64,000 bases of DNA from MAG-121220-bin8 sp965655865 (GCA_965655865.1 CBFHJJ010000001.1:124001-188000); one strand, 5' to 3'. Positions 8,378 to 17,145 are shown, counted from the stretch's first letter. A program made the numbers and translations. The notes: generated by a model from the letters alone, not told the origin.

Positions 8378-9173
8378 AAAAATTATACATACCGCAGATA
8401 TACATATTCGTAGACAATTATATCATGAGAATTATGAAAGACAATTTCAAAAATTCATATCAGAGGTTAAAACTCAAGTAAGTGAATACGAATACGATGA
8501 AGTACGTGTTGTCATTGCTGGTGATTTGGTTCATGAGAAGATTAACATTTCTAATGAACAGTTAATGGTAACCTCAAAGTTTTTAAATGATATTGCAGAA
8601 CAAATATCACCTGTAGTAATAATACCAGGTAATCATGATTTCTTAGAGAACAACCATGAAAGAACAGATAGTATAACACCAATTATTGAGTTATTAAATA
8701 ATGAAAATATAAGATTCTATAAGGATAGTGGTGTGTATAAAGACGATAATATTAATTGGGTTGTTTACTCTTTGTACCAACACAACCAAAGACCCGAATT
8801 CGAAAAAGGTGATGGGTTATATGTGGGATTATTCCACAGTCCGATAATGGGGTTATCAACTGATACTGGATATGAGTTTGAAGACTCGTTCTCACCACAA
8901 AGTTTTACTGGTTTAGATTTACTTTTATGTGGTGACATACATAAAAGACAGGTTTTTGAATTACCTGAAGGTGGTCAAGCAATTATGGTTGGATCATTGA
9001 TACAACAAAACTTTGGAGAAACGGTGCAACACCATGGATATGGAATATACGACGTACCAACAGACAAATACACATTCTACGACATAGACAATGAAGAACC
9101 TTTTCTTCATTTTTCAATAAGTGATATCAAAGACATCGAAGATGAAAAAGAAATACTCCTTAACCTTAAGTAA
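8370..9173 (+). CDS. gp47-like recombination nuclease subunit (SbcD/Mre11 family)
   Basis: 267 residues with the full calcineurin-type phosphoesterase motif set: HTADIHIRR (Asp10, His12), VIAGDLVHEK (Asp52), IPGNHDFLE (Asn88, His89, Asp90), LFHSP (His156) and CGDIHKRQ (Asp189, His191). With the Rad50-like gp46 partner this forms the complex that resects DNA ends for recombination-dependent replication and host DNA degradation in T4. It is shorter than T4 gp47 (about 340 aa), lacking most of the C-terminal region. The ATPase partner is encoded at 10552-12894. Confidence 0.88.
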   Translation: MIKKIIHTADIHIRRQLYHENYERQFQKFISEVKTQVSEYEYDEVRVVIAGDLVHEKINISNEQLMVTSKFLNDIAEQISPVVIIPGNHDFLENNHERTDSITPIIELLNNENIRFYKDSGVYKDDNINWVVYSLYQHNQRPEFEKGDGLYVGLFHSPIMGLSTDTGYEFEDSFSPQSFTGLDLLLCGDIHKRQVFELPEGGQAIMVGSLIQQNFGETVQHHGYGIYDVPTDKYTFYDIDNEEPFLHFSISDIKDIEDEKEILLNLK

Positions 9174-9681
9174 AGAATTTATTCAGTACTGTGAGTTAAA
9201 TAATATCGATAAAATCGAAGAATTGGCTCATGATGTGTTTGATAGAGGTTATACCATATTAAAATTTGGTGAAACACCTTCAGTTGCACGTGGTAAAGAC
9301 GTTATTAAGGAAGTGGAGAAGGTTGTTGAGGTCGAGGATACCAAAAAAATAGAGGAATTATCTCAGAAACTCCTAAAATTAGAGGTTGAATTAAACAAAA
9401 AACCTAAAATAGTCACTAAAGAAGTGGTTGTTGAAAAACTTGTTGAGGTGATAAAAGAAGTTCCGATCAAAACCGATAAGGAAGTTATCACTAAAGAAAT
9501 AATAAAAGAAGTGGTTGTTGAAAAACCGATTTACATAACTGACGATCAAGAGATTGAAAAGTTAAAATCTGAAAACGCTAAACTTACCGAAGATCTTAAT
9601 AAAATTACAACCACACTATCAGGTTTCAACCGAGCAAAGTATATGAAGAGTTCCGATTTAGGGTCTTTATATGACGAATAG
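9142..9681 (+). CDS. Coiled-coil protein with Val-Val-Glu-Lys repeats, unknown
   Basis: 179 residues from ATG 9142, overlapping the gp47-like gene by 32 bases; an in-frame GTG at 9121 is less likely. The N-terminus YSLTLSKEFIQYCELNN suggests a small helical domain. Residues about 60-150 are a low-complexity amphipathic segment in which KEVVVEKLVEVIKEVP and KEVVVEKP recur, followed by a coiled coil (IEKLKSENAKL) and the tail SSDLGSLYDE. Sitting between gp47-like and gp46-like genes, it could be a structural partner of that complex, but this is inference. No family recognised. Confidence 0.65.
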   Translation: MKKKYSLTLSKEFIQYCELNNIDKIEELAHDVFDRGYTILKFGETPSVARGKDVIKEVEKVVEVEDTKKIEELSQKLLKLEVELNKKPKIVTKEVVVEKLVEVIKEVPIKTDKEVITKEIIKEVVVEKPIYITDDQEIEKLKSENAKLTEDLNKITTTLSGFNRAKYMKSSDLGSLYDE

Positions 9682-9685
9682 GGGG

Positions 9686-9714
9686 TTGATTATTAAATTA
9701 ATAATCTGTATATT
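9686..9714 (+). promoter_or_regulatory. Bacteroidetes-type promoter TTG-N20-TATATT
   Basis: TTG at 9686-9688 and TATATT at 9709-9714, spaced 20 bases. The spacer holds a hairpin, GATTATTA-AAT-TAATAATC (9688-9706). The block TAGGGGGTTGAT also begins the promoter at 23062. Reads into the small membrane-protein gene at 9720; the start would be nearly leaderless. Confidence 0.55.
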
Positions 9715-9719
9715 TTACT

Positions 9720-10031
9720 ATGATCGGATTATTAATATTTTGGACTTTTATGGCGTATGGAATGACGACCATAATTGTGTACGGGTCAATCTTTGAGGGA
9801 TTACGTACATGGATAGAAAAACACTCTAAATTTTTTGGAGAACTAATTAACTGTCCCCTTTGTACTTCAACATGGGTAGGATTCTTCCTATCGATTACAT
9901 TGGGTGGAATAACTAAGGATTTATTTAATGTTGGATACTTTGGTATCTTTTACGATGGTCTCTTCACGGCAGGTGCTGTGTGGGCATTAAACTCTGTCAT
10001 TGAATTCTTCGAAGAGAGTAGGATAAAATGA
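9720..10031 (+). CDS. Small membrane protein, DUF1360-like
   Basis: 103 residues with an N-terminal membrane segment (about 3-25), the motif LINCPLCTSTWVGFFLS at about 41-57 and a third hydrophobic stretch GLFTAGAVWALNSVIEF near the C-terminus. The CPxCxSxWVGF pattern is that of the DUF1360 membrane family, whose function is unknown. ATG 9720 follows directly on the promoter; ATG 9750 is an alternative start. Inferred location is the inner membrane. Confidence 0.68.
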   Translation: MIGLLIFWTFMAYGMTTIIVYGSIFEGLRTWIEKHSKFFGELINCPLCTSTWVGFFLSITLGGITKDLFNVGYFGIFYDGLFTAGAVWALNSVIEFFEESRIK

Positions 10032-10037
10032 TGGTGA

Positions 10038-10577
10038 ATGTTTATACCAGGTAAGTTTAATGACACCTTAATAAGAAATGCTGTTATAGAATTCTTTAAA
10101 TGTAAATTTAAGGTAAATCTAAAACATAACGACGTACACAATAAAATTGACTTAGTTGGTGTAAAAGACAGTAAGTTGGGTGTGGAGGTTGAACATGGTA
10201 AATGGATTGGTAATTTTTGGGACAATCAAAATTACTCACTGATTTCAGAACAAACGTTTCAAACCGCTAACATACCCGGCAGAAAGGAAAAATATTGGTT
10301 AGATCAGTATTATTCGTATAACAAGTTAAGGGAAAATCCAAGTAGTGAAAAGAATATTTTTGTAAGGTCCAATGTTGACTTTACTCAGTTTATTGTTATA
10401 AGACCTAACACTATTAGAGACACTAATAAATTAGTCAGAACAAAATTTAAACCAAGAAACACTAACGAAGTTGAGGAATGGTTATCTTTTAGAAAGGAAC
10501 ATGTCGAAACTTACGATTTAAGAAATGGAAAATACACCAAACAAAGAATAAATGGAAAACATAAACCCACTAATTAA
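10038..10577 (+). CDS. Possible PD-(D/E)XK-type endonuclease, unrecognised
   Basis: 179 residues. An early core KIDLVGVKDSKLGVEVEHGK (about residues 36-55) has the spacing of a PD-(D/E)XK active site (Asp, then Glu-x-Glu/Lys), as in restriction or Holliday-junction enzymes, though the final Lys is shifted. The rest is Lys/Arg/Tyr/Asn-rich without recognisable motifs; the C-terminus is basic. It overlaps the gp46-like gene by 26 bases, suggesting a role in recombination or DNA degradation. The nuclease call is tentative. Confidence 0.55.
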   Translation: MFIPGKFNDTLIRNAVIEFFKCKFKVNLKHNDVHNKIDLVGVKDSKLGVEVEHGKWIGNFWDNQNYSLISEQTFQTANIPGRKEKYWLDQYYSYNKLRENPSSEKNIFVRSNVDFTQFIVIRPNTIRDTNKLVRTKFKPRNTNEVEEWLSFRKEHVETYDLRNGKYTKQRINGKHKPTN

Positions 10578-12894
10578 AGTAACATGGGCCGATACACCTG
10601 AAGCATTCACACCAGAAAGAATAAAGAGGGTAAAGGAATATTTTAAAGACAAGTACAACACTCGTCATGTAAAAATAATCACCAAGGTACATAGTAATGG
10701 TAGTAACGCGAAACTAAAATCTCTTGAAGTTTCTGATAGTATAACCGACCCTAACTATCAAAAGACCTTGATGAAGGACTTCATTATTCAGAATGACATC
10801 AAAGCGAACATAGATTATCTCGATCGTTTAGATAATAAAGTTAATGAGGAAATTTTCAATAAGGAAGAGAATCGTGTTAAGTATAATAGGTGGTACATAA
10901 AGAACGTTGAATTTTCTAATTTTCTTTCCTTTGGTGACAATAACATAATTGATTTTACGGGGTTAGATGGTATTACTGTGGTTGAATCAACACCTAAGAA
11001 TTTTGGTGGTAAATCCACATCAACCGTAGACTTACTTCTATTTCTTTTCTTTAACACAACAACAAAAACCAAAACAAATGCGGAGGTTTTTAATAGATTC
11101 ACATCTAAAGATAGTGTAGAGGTAAAAGGTCGTATAACTATCGACGGTGATGATTATATTATCGAACGTACTATTACAAGGAAAAAAAATAAAAGGGAAT
11201 TGTACATAGTTAAAACTGATTTACAATTTTCTAAAGTATTACCTAATGGTGAGATACAAAATTTGGCGGGAGAACAAAGAAGAGAAACAGAACAATTCAT
11301 TACGAAAGCAATTGGAACTCAAGAGGATTTTTTATCTACAATACTAACAACAGGATATAATCTTGAGGAGTTGATAGATTCAAAACCAACCGCAAGAGGT
11401 GCAATACTGACTAAATTTATGGGTCTCGACACTTTAAAAGAGAAGGAATCCATATGTAAGGTTATGTATAATGACTATTCAAGAACAATGATTTCTAACA
11501 CTCACAATGCATTTACTTTGGAAACTCAAAATACGGGGTTTAGTGATAGAATAATTGAGGTTGATAAAAACATCGTTAGTGAGGATAAAAAACTTAATGA
11601 TTCAACGGTAAAATTGGGTGAGTTAACTACAAAGAAAGAAAGTCTTTTAAGTGAGAAACATAACGATATTGACCAAGAACTTTTTAAAACAAATGTACAA
11701 ACATTAAATAATGAGATTAATGATATTAATCTTAAAATAAAAAAGATAAAAGAAACTTTAAAAACCACTGTTGTTGTAGAACCTAAGGAATACTATTTTG
11801 AAGATAAACATGACATATTAAAAGATAAGATACGAGATCTTAATTATGAAATTAAAGAACATGATCTATCAATTAAAAAAATTAACACACATATTAAGCA
11901 CCTGACAGAAGGTAGTATTTGTTCTGAATGTAAGAGACCTTTGGATAATGTTGACCATACTAAAGAGATTAAGTTGAAGAATGACTCGATAGTTGAGATT
12001 GAGGGTTCTATTAAAAAACTAAAGGGAGTTATTGATGAGTCAGTTAAAAATGAAGTTATTCTTTCAACACTTAAAACGGGGTATGATGCGTATGAGAAAA
12101 ACAAACTTATTTCAGCAAAATATGAATTAGAGATTGATCAGAAACAACTTGAGTTAGATGTAAAAACTAAGAAGATTTCTTATTACGAAGATAATAAGAT
12201 AAAACATGAAAGGAACATACAAATTGATAAGGAATTAGTTATCCTCAGAACTCAAATCGAAACTACGAATTCTAATATCAAACAATCTAACATTCAAATT
12301 GAAAGATTTAGAAATGAGATAAATAATCTAAAAGAGAAGATTACAATTAACAAAGAACTAATTGTCAAAATTAAAAATGAAGAACAGGTACAGTTAACAT
12401 ATAAAACGTATCTTTCTGTTTTTGGTAAGAATGGTATTTCTAAAACAATACTAAGGGATATGATACCGTTACTAAATAATGAATTGAGTATGTTGTTGGA
12501 TGATAGTTGTTACTTTAAGTTAGAGGTAAACATTAATGATAAGAACGAATTGGACTTTGTTATGATTGATAGTGATACAAGAGTTGTAAAACCACTGAAT
12601 TCAGGATCGGGTTATGAAAGAACGATTGCGTCTCTTGCGTTACGTGCTGTTCTTACTAAAGTATCCGCATTACCGAAACCAAATATAGTTGTTATGGACG
12701 AGGTGTTTGGTAAGATTGCGGATGAAAACTTAGAGATGGTTGGTGAGTTTTTTAAGAAAATAAAAGAATATTTTGAAAATATCTTTGTAATTTCACACAA
12801 CCCACTGATACGAACTTGGTCGGATAACTTATTGATGGTCAAGAAAGAGGATAACGTTTCCGTCATAGAATCAATCACCACAAAAATCTCTTAA
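10552..12894 (+). CDS. gp46-like recombination ATPase (SbcC/Rad50 family)
   Basis: 780 residues. After an unusual N-terminal extension of about 113 residues comes the Rad50-type head: KNVEFSNFLSFGD, Walker A TPKNFGGKSTS (Lys154). Long coiled-coil arms meet at a zinc hook CSEC (Cys457, Cys460). The second half of the head has the ABC signature LNSGSGYERTIASLALR (about 682-698), Walker B IVVMDEVFGK (about 712-721) and the His switch ISHNP. It should pair with the gp47-like nuclease to process DNA ends. T4 gp46 is about 560 aa, so this one is considerably longer. Confidence 0.9.
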   Translation: MENINPLIKVTWADTPEAFTPERIKRVKEYFKDKYNTRHVKIITKVHSNGSNAKLKSLEVSDSITDPNYQKTLMKDFIIQNDIKANIDYLDRLDNKVNEEIFNKEENRVKYNRWYIKNVEFSNFLSFGDNNIIDFTGLDGITVVESTPKNFGGKSTSTVDLLLFLFFNTTTKTKTNAEVFNRFTSKDSVEVKGRITIDGDDYIIERTITRKKNKRELYIVKTDLQFSKVLPNGEIQNLAGEQRRETEQFITKAIGTQEDFLSTILTTGYNLEELIDSKPTARGAILTKFMGLDTLKEKESICKVMYNDYSRTMISNTHNAFTLETQNTGFSDRIIEVDKNIVSEDKKLNDSTVKLGELTTKKESLLSEKHNDIDQELFKTNVQTLNNEINDINLKIKKIKETLKTTVVVEPKEYYFEDKHDILKDKIRDLNYEIKEHDLSIKKINTHIKHLTEGSICSECKRPLDNVDHTKEIKLKNDSIVEIEGSIKKLKGVIDESVKNEVILSTLKTGYDAYEKNKLISAKYELEIDQKQLELDVKTKKISYYEDNKIKHERNIQIDKELVILRTQIETTNSNIKQSNIQIERFRNEINNLKEKITINKELIVKIKNEEQVQLTYKTYLSVFGKNGISKTILRDMIPLLNNELSMLLDDSCYFKLEVNINDKNELDFVMIDSDTRVVKPLNSGSGYERTIASLALRAVLTKVSALPKPNIVVMDEVFGKIADENLEMVGEFFKKIKEYFENIFVISHNPLIRTWSDNLLMVKKEDNVSVIESITTKIS

Positions 12895-12913
12895 AAAAAT
12901 CTTAAAAAAACAC

Positions 12914-12943
12914 TTGTATAATAGAATTTTTATTTTAACTTTG
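12914..12943 (+). promoter_or_regulatory. Bacteroidetes-type promoter TTG-N19-TAACTTTG
   Basis: TTG at 12914-12916, 19-base spacer, TAACTTTG at 12936-12943. This matches the Bacteroidetes -33/-7 consensus (TTTG, TAnnTTTG) better than any other site in the window. It reads into clpP 18 bases downstream. Confidence 0.72.
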
Positions 12944-12960
12944 AAACAAATAAATTAATC

Positions 12961-13635
12961 ATGATATCAAAAGAATTAAAAAACTTTAATTTGTACGCTA
13001 AAGACCAAAAAGTAAGTTCTTTAGACCTACACTACTATAATAAACAAATTGAAAACAATCTGACACCTTACATACTTGAGGAGAGACAACTTAATGTGAC
13101 TGCAATGGATGTCTTTTCAAGATTGATGATGGAAAGAATTATTTGGGTTGCAGGACCTGTTAATGACCAAATGTCAACAATAGTTCAAGCACAATTAATG
13201 TTTCTTGATAGTATTGATAATAATGATATAACGATGCATATTGATTCACCTGGTGGGTCTGTTAAGTCGGGTCTATCTATGGTTGATATTATGGATTATA
13301 TAACTTCGGATATTCGTACGGTAAATACGGGTATGGCGGCGTCTATGGGTTCTATACTATTAGGTGCGGGTACGAAAGGTAAAAGAAGTTCTTTAAGATT
13401 TTCAAGAACTATGTTACATCAATCAAGTGGTGGTTTTAGTGGTAACATACAAGATGCGGAAATTGATATGGTTGAGTGGAAGAAACTTAATAATCAATTA
13501 TTTGAACTTCTTGGTGAGTATTGTGGTAAATCTTCAGAGACCGTCATGAATGATGCGAAAAGAGATTTATGGTTATCTTCAACTGAAGCACTTAAATATG
13601 GAATAATTGACGATATAGTTAAGAAAAAAAAATAA
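12961..13635 (+). CDS. clpP: ClpP-family serine protease
   Basis: 224 residues. The ClpP catalytic triad is visible: Ser128 in NTGMAASMGS, His153 in RTMLHQSSGG, and Asp202 in KRDLWLSSTEA. MHIDSPGGSVKSGL forms the oxyanion region. Bacterial ClpP degrades unfolded proteins with a Clp ATPase. Phage-encoded versions may use the host ATPase or act in prohead maturation. No prohead-protease gene of the T4 gp21 type is in this window to compare. It has its own host-type promoter. The N-terminal 25 residues extend beyond the usual ClpP core. Confidence 0.9.
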   Translation: MISKELKNFNLYAKDQKVSSLDLHYYNKQIENNLTPYILEERQLNVTAMDVFSRLMMERIIWVAGPVNDQMSTIVQAQLMFLDSIDNNDITMHIDSPGGSVKSGLSMVDIMDYITSDIRTVNTGMAASMGSILLGAGTKGKRSSLRFSRTMLHQSSGGFSGNIQDAEIDMVEWKKLNNQLFELLGEYCGKSSETVMNDAKRDLWLSSTEALKYGIIDDIVKKKK

Positions 13636-13649
13636 CCTATTTATAAGTT

Positions 13650-14348
13650 ATGGGACTATCTGACAAATTTTTTAAACTTGACATAAAAACAATAATTATT
13701 GTAGGGTTAATAATATTTCTTCTTCTTAGGGGTTGTGGTGACACATCAAATGGGACTAAAGAGATTGTTAAGGTAGATGGTAAAAAATATGAATTGGTTG
13801 ATAAAACTATTGACACGGTATTTGTGGAGAAACGTGTTGAAGTACCTAAATACGTACCTAAATATGTAGATAGAGTTGTAGAGAAGGTGGTTAAGATACC
13901 TGTTGATGTTGATTCATTACAAATCATAAAAGACTATTTCTCTAAGTTTGTTACAACAGACACATTATCTTTAACTTATGAGTTCGCACCTGAAATCACT
14001 ATAGATTCCATTGGAACAAAACCTAACCCAACCTTAGGATTTGGGGTTGTGACCGATACAATAACACAAAATAAAGTGATCAGTAGAAATGTTGTTTGGA
14101 ATTTTGAGGTACCAACAATATATAATACAACTATTGTTAAGGACTTACCAAAAACACAGGTTTATTATGGTTTTAATATTGCAGGAAATAAACAAGATAT
14201 ATTTTCAACTGCATCAGGTGGTCTTATATTAAAGACGAAAACAGATAAATTATACCAACTGAATTTAGGTGTACAAACTAACGGAGATGGTGTTGTACCT
14301 TTTATTGGTGGTGGAATCTTTTGGAAAATTAACTTAAATAAAAAATAA
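13650..14348 (+). CDS. Membrane-anchored protein with RGCGD motif, unknown
   Basis: 232 residues. One membrane helix (about 13-26) is followed at once by RGCGD (27-31), the motif also found after the membrane helix of the protein at 15666. A Val/Lys/Pro-rich extended segment (EKRVEVPKYVPKYVDRVVE) and a region ending in beta-like stretches (FIGGGIFWKINL) follow. The layout of a short cytoplasmic tail, one helix and a long periplasmic part is that of inner-membrane spanins, but no other lysis gene confirms it. Function unknown. Confidence 0.6.
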   Translation: MGLSDKFFKLDIKTIIIVGLIIFLLLRGCGDTSNGTKEIVKVDGKKYELVDKTIDTVFVEKRVEVPKYVPKYVDRVVEKVVKIPVDVDSLQIIKDYFSKFVTTDTLSLTYEFAPEITIDSIGTKPNPTLGFGVVTDTITQNKVISRNVVWNFEVPTIYNTTIVKDLPKTQVYYGFNIAGNKQDIFSTASGGLILKTKTDKLYQLNLGVQTNGDGVVPFIGGGIFWKINLNKK

Positions 14349-14789
14349 ATGTCAAAAACCTACGCAATCTTTTTATACGGGATGTTCGATGATATGGAAG
14401 ATATTGAATTCTTCTGTCTAAACGTAATTGGAGAACACAAAACAGTAAAATCCGTAAAATACTTAGTAGAAAATGGTAAAAATTTAATCATAATGGTTCA
14501 AACAGATGTTGACCATGACAAGTTTTTGGAATCAATACATGAGGTTTTGGTTGCACCTGAGGTTAAGTTTTACTTTATATTTGATATTAACGACGTTGCG
14601 TCAGCACACTTACCAGAAAAAGTTAAACAGTTTATTTTTAGTAAAATAGACGACCAATATTTAAAAATTGAGTATCATAAACAACCCATTTCAATGGACA
14701 TTGATGACCTACTTGAAAAAATAAATAAAACTGGTATTGATAGTTTATCAACAGAGGAAAAAAAGTTCTTAGATAATTTTGAAAATTGA
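14349..14789 (+). CDS. Unknown protein with rhomboid-tail-like C-terminus
   Basis: 146 residues, starting on the base after the previous stop. Residues 1-110 look alpha/beta (YAIFLYGMFDDMEDIEFF; LIIMVQTDVDHDKFL). The C-terminal 30 residues, DLLEKINKTGIDSLSTEEKK then FLDNFEN, closely resemble the short domain that ends Bacteroidetes rhomboid-type proteins (DUF6576-like, pattern ILDKISKSGxDSLTxEEKxFL). No membrane segments, so not a rhomboid itself. The motif is an additional clue to a Bacteroidetes host. Confidence 0.6.
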   Translation: MSKTYAIFLYGMFDDMEDIEFFCLNVIGEHKTVKSVKYLVENGKNLIIMVQTDVDHDKFLESIHEVLVAPEVKFYFIFDINDVASAHLPEKVKQFIFSKIDDQYLKIEYHKQPISMDIDDLLEKINKTGIDSLSTEEKKFLDNFEN

Positions 14790-14845
14790 TAAATTAACAT
14801 TATTTTAGTAGTATATTTCACCTAATACAAAAAACCCGTTCATTC

Positions 14846-15649
14846 ATGCAAAACACAAATTTCCTAAACACCGAAGAGATCCAATTCTACCTTAAAGACA
14901 TTAAAAAATTACCTGTATCCGATAAACAAAGATTAACAACAATTGTTAAGGGGTTACAGAATAAAAGTATTACCACAGAAGAAAGGACGGATCTTTTAAA
15001 ACAATTGGTGTTAGGTAATTTACGGTTTGTAATTTCAGTAGCTAAAAACTTTCAAAATCAAGGGATGGACCTACCTGATCTTATTTCTGAGGGTAACATA
15101 GGTCTAATAAAAGCGGCAGAAGAATTTGACCCAAAAAGAAAGATCAAGTTTATTTCATATGCGGTTTGGTGGATAAGACAGTCAATTATGTCGTCACTAA
15201 ACGACAACTCAAGAACAATACGTATTCCTTCTAATATTATACAAGAACAACAGAAACTTAAAAAGATGTTCTTTGATGAATATGAAAATCCTGAAAAACT
15301 TCTTGAAATCCCTACACTTTCAATACCAAAATGTGTAAATTTAAGTACACCGATTAATGAAGAAGGTGATGAATTAATTGATATCATTGTAAATCATGAT
15401 TCATTTAGTCCTGAAGCTTACGTTATCAATCAAGACCAAACAAAGGAACAGGTGAGAAAATTATTGACACTATTAAGTGAAAAAGAAAGGATAATCATTA
15501 CCAAGTATTTTGGATTGGATGGTGTTGAATGTAATTTAGAAGATCTCGGTGAACAGTTTGGTTGTACCAAAGAACGTATTCGTCAATTAAAAGAAAAGGC
15601 GATGAAAAAATTAAGAAATGAGAGTTTTACTCTACTAAACTATTTATAA
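14846..15649 (+). CDS. Sigma-70 family RNA polymerase sigma factor, Bacteroidetes RpoD-like
   Basis: 267 residues. Region 1.2-like FYLKDIKKLPV; region 2 runs from LVLGNLRFVISVAKNFQNQG (55-73) through FISYAVWWIRQSIMSSL (103-119, regions 2.3-2.4). A shortened region 3 follows. Region 4 with its helix-turn-helix is LSEKERIIITKYFGL then LGEQFGCTKERIRQLKEKA (about 210-252). No region 1.1, as in the short Bacteroidetes primary sigma factors. It should redirect host RNA polymerase, probably to late promoters, the job of gp55 in T4 although gp55 is far more divergent. Its region 4 suggests it still reads a -33 element. Confidence 0.9.
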   Translation: MQNTNFLNTEEIQFYLKDIKKLPVSDKQRLTTIVKGLQNKSITTEERTDLLKQLVLGNLRFVISVAKNFQNQGMDLPDLISEGNIGLIKAAEEFDPKRKIKFISYAVWWIRQSIMSSLNDNSRTIRIPSNIIQEQQKLKKMFFDEYENPEKLLEIPTLSIPKCVNLSTPINEEGDELIDIIVNHDSFSPEAYVINQDQTKEQVRKLLTLLSEKERIIITKYFGLDGVECNLEDLGEQFGCTKERIRQLKEKAMKKLRNESFTLLNYL

Positions 15650-15665
15650 AAGTAATATATAAATT

Positions 15666-15968
15666 ATGAAAAATTTTATTGAAAAGTATTTTAATGTTAT
15701 TGTATTTGTTGTACTAATATTCACATTCTTTAGGGGTTGTGGTGACAGTAGAGAAATGTCTTCTATTAAAAAGGAGATGAAAGAACTAAAAGAATACAAT
15801 GAAAATAACACATTTACTAAAGATGAGTTAGATCTTAGATTAAAGATTGAAGGTTTGAAAAGTGAACATAGAATGATACAGGCAACTGATAGAAAAATGT
15901 TTGATTTACAAAGACAAAGTCAAATAGAAAAAGAACTTGAATCCTTAGAAAACGAATTAAAAAAGTAG
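15666..15968 (+). CDS. Single-span membrane coiled-coil protein, spanin-like
   Basis: 100 residues: a membrane helix at about 8-22, then RGCGD (23-27), then a charged coiled coil (KKEMKELKEYNENNTF; QIEKELESLENELKK) to the C-terminus. The size and layout match inner-membrane spanins, but the RGCGD motif and an identical arrangement in the protein at 13650 make a paralogous anchor equally likely. TATTTATA lies 17 bases upstream. No outer-membrane partner was identified. Confidence 0.62.
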   Translation: MKNFIEKYFNVIVFVVLIFTFFRGCGDSREMSSIKKEMKELKEYNENNTFTKDELDLRLKIEGLKSEHRMIQATDRKMFDLQRQSQIEKELESLENELKK

Positions 15969-15969
15969 T

Positions 15970-17145
15970 ATGAAGGGTACGAATTGGTTTAGTAGAAATT
16001 TTAAAACAATTATCTACGTAGCGTTTCTTGTTCCTATCATAACTGTTGCAATTGTGTCAATATCACACGTAACAGGGTGGTATGGGATATCAAACCCTAT
16101 GTCGTGGGCACTATATCTTTCAATAGGTATTGAAATTGCTGCATTATCCGCGTTAGCCGCAATTTCGGTTAACATGGGGTCTAAGGTTTACGTTCCATTT
16201 GGTATTGTAACTATAATTCAATTTGTGGGGAACATATTTTTTGCATTTGAGTATATCGACATTACATCTACTCAATTCCTATCGTGGGTTGATTTAACGG
16301 GACCTATATTGGAATATGTTGGTGTTGAAGAAGGAAATCTACAATCACATAGACGTTTTCTTGCTATATTTTCAGGTGGTATGTTACCATTAATCTCATT
16401 ATCTTTCCTACATATGTTAGTTAAGTTTAATGAAGAAAGAACACTCACATCTAAAAGTGAAAGTGAAGATTCTAAACCTAAGGAAGAACCAATACAGGCG
16501 TCTGATTTAGTTGGTGAGATTGCAAGGTATAGACCAACAACTGACGAGTTAGATAAATTAAATGAGATATTGTCTAAAACTAAGGAAGAACCTAAAAGTG
16601 AACACTACCACGATACTGAAAGAAATAAAATACCTGAACCACCAACAAGGTTTAATGATGTTCCTGAACCAACTGAAGAATATCTACAAACCATAATTGA
16701 TAATGACCAAGAAATGGGATTATGGGATAATACTATTAACGATGGTTTAGGTGATGAGGAATGGGATGAAGACCATGCGTTAGATATGGTTATGAATGAT
16801 ATGGTGAAGGATATGGATGTTGATGACTTTGAGGACTTGGATATTGATGATGACATTAATGAAATTGTCGTCAACGAACCCGAAATAGTCCAACCAGAAA
16901 AAGAAAGTGCTGAAATTAAACAACCTACCAATACCGAAGAAGAGAAATCAGATGATGGACAACTACCTGATGTAGTTGAAAGTGCTGAATTAAACTTAGA
17001 TACGGGTAAAATAGAAGAGGTAACGGAAGAACTTCCACCGGTGAAGTTTGAACCAATAAAACCTAAACCAAATTTTATTTTTAAGGAACCAATCAAAGAG
17101 GAAAGTAAGGACAACACAAACGTTGATTCTGAAAAAAAAAAATAA
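15970..17145 (+). CDS. Four-helix membrane protein with acidic tail, unknown
   Basis: 391 residues. Residues 1-165 carry about four membrane helices (IIYVAFLVPIITVAIVSI; ALYLSIGIEIAALSALAA; FGIVTIIQFVGNIFFAF; LPLISLSFLHMLVKF). The remainder is a long, strongly acidic hydrophilic tail with Asp/Glu clusters and Pro/Lys stretches. The frame ends at GAA-AAA-AAA-AAA-TAA inside a run of 11 A. Directly beyond, in the -1 frame, an open Pro/Thr-rich frame of 106 codons begins without any start codon, so a longer 497-residue product is likely (see separate entry). Function unknown; position next to an amidase-like gene would suit an envelope or lysis role. Confidence 0.75.
   Translation: MKGTNWFSRNFKTIIYVAFLVPIITVAIVSISHVTGWYGISNPMSWALYLSIGIEIAALSALAAISVNMGSKVYVPFGIVTIIQFVGNIFFAFEYIDITSTQFLSWVDLTGPILEYVGVEEGNLQSHRRFLAIFSGGMLPLISLSFLHMLVKFNEERTLTSKSESEDSKPKEEPIQASDLVGEIARYRPTTDELDKLNEILSKTKEEPKSEHYHDTERNKIPEPPTRFNDVPEPTEEYLQTIIDNDQEMGLWDNTINDGLGDEEWDEDHALDMVMNDMVKDMDVDDFEDLDIDDDINEIVVNEPEIVQPEKESAEIKQPTNTEEEKSDDGQLPDVVESAELNLDTGKIEEVTEELPPVKFEPIKPKPNFIFKEPIKEESKDNTNVDSEKKK

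Noticed and set aside
14786..14817. TTG...TATATT promoter before the sigma factor
   Set aside because: Spacing is 23 bases, outside the 19-20 seen at the other sites; not listed as a feature.
16605..17117. Minus-strand open frame of 170 codons opposite the acidic tail
   Set aside because: Ser-rich antisense of Asp/Glu-rich codons; typical shadow.
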